Source of the DNA: Prunella strophiata
Taxonomy: Eukaryota > Chordata > Aves > Passeriformes > Prunellidae
Length of the DNA: 64,000 nt
Reading direction: 5' to 3'
Assembly: GCA_036583965.1 (NCBI GenBank)
Contig: JAZBQD010000014.1
Coordinates: 39,046,990 to 39,110,989, forward strand
Positions within the stretch are counted from its first letter, which is position 1; every line of letters starts with the position of its first letter. Shown one piece after another: positions 61,690 through 64,000 of this stretch. The notes below the pieces were generated by a model. The model did no database searches. It was given only the letters and a program-made list of their open reading frames with translations, and had not been told where the DNA came from. Both the position numbers and the translations under genes were made by a program.

Positions 61690-61940
61690 GTGTTTTTGCA
61701 TAAGGGAGCCTACAAATGAAAGCAGTTTTAGAGCAAATTGAAAAACAGCTCAATGTCACTATTAATTAATGAAAAACAATTTTTCCAAGTGAGCCTAATA
61801 GAAGGCTTCCTACATGCAACCAGTAACTGATTAAGTGAGTGACTCAAACAGTAAAACCACAGTTCGGCCTATTTTCTTCATCCTGGAAGGCCAAGTTCAA
61901 TATTTTTCCTATGAGACATGCCTTACTATAAAAAGAATGT
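61690..61940. promoter_or_regulatory. Candidate conserved non-coding element in intron 3
   Basis: This repeat-free stretch holds ATTAATTAATG (61761 onward), a TGAGTGACTCA AP-1-like palindrome at about 61836-61846 and several AT-rich cores. The regulatory role is inferred from motifs only. Confidence 0.25.
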
Positions 61941-62164
61941 GATGTTTGAATGTGAGTATCTCTGCTCTCAGTGCTGGCACACGAAGCCTTTCCTACCCCT
62001 CCTGCCACATTTCAAGAGTGTGGGATGAATCACAATCATGTGGTTCACCTCCCTGCCAAATTCTTTTCTTCTGCTACCACTGTGAGTTCCTCCCAGACTG
62101 CTGCCAGCAGTGGCTGTCCTCCTAGCCAAGACCTTGGAGGCGAGTGTCAGCGGGAGAGACGGGA

Positions 62165-62213
62165 CTCCCTTCCTCCCTCCCTCTCTCTCTTCCTCTTTCT
62201 CCTGTGAGGACAC
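62165..62213 (+). repeat. 49-nt pure pyrimidine tract
   Basis: There is an uninterrupted run of C and T on the plus strand, purine-only on the HMGA2 sense strand. It includes TCCCTCCCTC-type mirror segments that can form triplex (H-)DNA. Confidence 0.9.
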
Positions 62214-64000
62214 AAGCAAGAGCAGCTAGAGTTAGAGAACCTGTAGTCACAGGACTAGCTAAATAAATAGATGGTGTAAGTCAAGAAGGAGAAAATGAGC
62301 AAGAAGGAGGTTGAAATGAAGGGAGAGAGGGAAATGGAGATGTGTGAAGCTGGCTGGACACTGCAACCTGCACAGCACTGTGAGGTGGCCAAGCAGCACA
62401 TCCTCGCACCCACTCAGAGACACACTCTTCATCTGTCCATCCTGCAGCCATCAGTACAGCATTGCTTCTAACCAGGCAGCACTGTGAGGCTGTCCAACTC
62501 TATTGTGAGCTATTTTTCTGTACCATCAGGACCCAGTCTACAGTGAATGGGAGAGTAGGAAGAAAGGTATTATCTGAGATAAGTCTGATGAACGTGAGCG
62601 CATAGGTCGTATCATTTCACTTTGCTAGAGGAGAGAAAAGAGGCTATCTTGTAATGCTATTATGTGTGCCAAGTTCATGCTTACAGCTGAGACAAGAATA
62701 AATACACTTCACTTGTTAAGGAGGGGGGGCATGCTGCAAGTAAAGTGCATGAGCTTCTGGATGCTTCAACAGGCAGCAGACATGTACAGAAACTTGCAAA
62801 TCCAAAGACAGGAGTTTTTCCTTCATTTCCAAAAGCTGTCAACCCTGTCACTGAGAGTTAAGGGTATCTTCCAAGAACAGCAAGCCCCCTCAGCAAGGTG
62901 CAAGAGTATCTCTCACAGCCTCACCTGAGCTGGCCAGCCATCAGCTCAAAAACTTGTGCCTTTAACAAAGGTTTTTACCTCAGCTGCAGAGATGAATGAG
63001 AGATTCTGTACCCTTCTCTAGGGTTTTTGCTACTGGCATTGATTCTATGCAGAATGAATCCAGGAACTGCAGTAAGGGTTGACAACACAATCCTGAAACA
63101 GGATTAATTTCTTTAAGCAAAGAAAAAAAACGGTAGCACACAGCACTTGCAAGTCATCATCAGCTGAATGTATCCACTAGCTGCTATTGAGTAACTACAG
63201 CAAAAAGAAAACAGTGAATACTCCCAGTAAAAAAAAGAAAATAATGGAAAATCCATGTACTCCTTAATGCAGAGCTTTCAGACAAAAGAACCCTGCCTTT
63301 CAGTGCCTTTCAAATAATGTGCTGGTATTATCTACCAGTGCAAAAATCAATGCCCATCTTAGAGAAAATATTGCCTTTTCACATTAAGAATGACAGTGAC
63401 AGCCAGGAACACTACGCATGTGAGCAAAATTGGAGATTCAGGATCATAAAATTTTATAGCACAACTGAAAGCATCTCCACTGAGCCTTACAGATTACCAG
63501 CTTGCTCCTAAATGATTGGAAAATGATCAAGATGAATGTTCAACCACAGGAAAAGATTTACTAATCTTGGATGTTTTTACTTCCTTTAAGGTAATGAAAA
63601 TGTTCTAGTTCAGTAATGCTAAATTAGCTTTATTTTTTTTTCCCAAATTATTCTGCCCTGATTTTTACATACAAGAACTATCTCAATCTCTTTGATGGCA
63701 CTACATTGATTTACACAGAGCTGAAACCTTGAACTCTTACAGCCCACCTTGTGCCATAAAGAATATGAGATTTAAAATCTGTACAGTAAATCTAGACTTA
63801 TATTATTCTCCCAGGTTTGTTGATTGTCCATAAAAGCAAGGAAGGAAAAGCACACCAAAGGATATTAAACTCTGGAATCTCAGAGCTCAGAGCTCCAGTG
63901 TTATGTTCTGTGTATGCAGCATTCCCACACCCAGATAACCTTGGCTTGGAGACATCCCATAAGTGAATGTCCACCTTCCCCAGTCATTGCAGCTACGCTA

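Larger units (their letters stand above)
31443..64000 (-). other. HMGA2: HMGA2 intron 3, 3' part (at least 32.5 kb in window)
   Basis: No AT-hook exon (GRPRK-type) was seen up to the right edge, consistent with the very large intron 3 known in mammals. It contains sparse repeats, one reverse LTR, an old CR1, a palindromic element and low-complexity tracts. In mammals this intron is where tumour-associated rearrangements break and where alternative terminal exons are used, so exon-like frames here deserve attention. Confidence 0.85.

Noticed and set aside
31443..64000. Search for HMGA2 exon 3 (AT-hook GRPRK motif) on the minus strand
   Set aside because: No GRPRK-encoding segment with splice sites was seen, so exon 3 is taken to lie outside the window.
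31443..64000. Search for miR-763, which I recall as an HMGA2-hosted miRNA in other vertebrates
   Set aside because: No match to the mature sequence as I remember it was found by eye on either strand.
1..64000. CRISPR arrays, operons, tRNA or rRNA genes
   Set aside because: The window is vertebrate nuclear DNA; no regularly spaced repeats, cloverleaf sequences or rRNA segments were seen.

Overview
The window looks like bird chromosomal DNA, most likely from a songbird. It is AT-rich and almost entirely non-coding. It carries several CR1 LINE 3' ends (ending in repeats of ATTCTATG) and three LTRs that match, as I remember it, the family common in passerines (5' end TGTCCTGGT, 3' end GGTTAAACCAC, internal ATT-rich stretch). 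No bacterial, plasmid or phage features were seen.

One gene is identified with high confidence: HMGA2, on the minus strand. Its last two coding exons are present. Exon 4 (31410-31442, 33 bp) encodes PQQVVQKKPAQ and exon 5 (11481-11528) encodes EETEETSSQESAEED plus the stop. Both have consensus splice sites and join in phase 0. Between them is an intron of about 19.9 kb. Upstream of exon 4 (31443 to the window end) is at least 32.5 kb of intron 3. The exons carrying the three AT-hooks lie beyond the right edge. Downstream of the stop is a 3' UTR of about 3.1 kb (about 8375-11480) with seven let-7 seed matches, the first only 20 nt after the stop, and a final AATAAA. The window therefore holds the acidic tail and the let-7-controlled 3' end of the gene.

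Layout: 1-255 is an LTR fragment. 256-8374 is the region downstream of HMGA2, with a candidate homeodomain-rich conserved element (about 4080-4700), two CR1 fragments, a complete solo LTR with a 5-bp target duplication (5649-6086), a longer CR1 end (7154-7713) and a polyadenylated-looking segment (about 7790-8269). 8375-11528 is the 3' UTR and exon 5. 11529-31409 is intron 4, with one CR1, a C-run tract and an isolated CpG-dense patch (20478-20715). 31443-64000 is intron 3, with two unrecognised minus-strand open frames that look exon-like (36809-36942 and 37354-37611), a poly-A tract, a reverse-oriented LTR (49156-49725), an old CR1, an ancient palindromic element (57550-57628) and a 49-nt pure pyrimidine tract.

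The main points for follow-up are the let-7 array, the CpG hairpin inside the 3' UTR, the CpG patch in intron 4 and the exon-like frames in intron 3. No novel multi-gene system was found.
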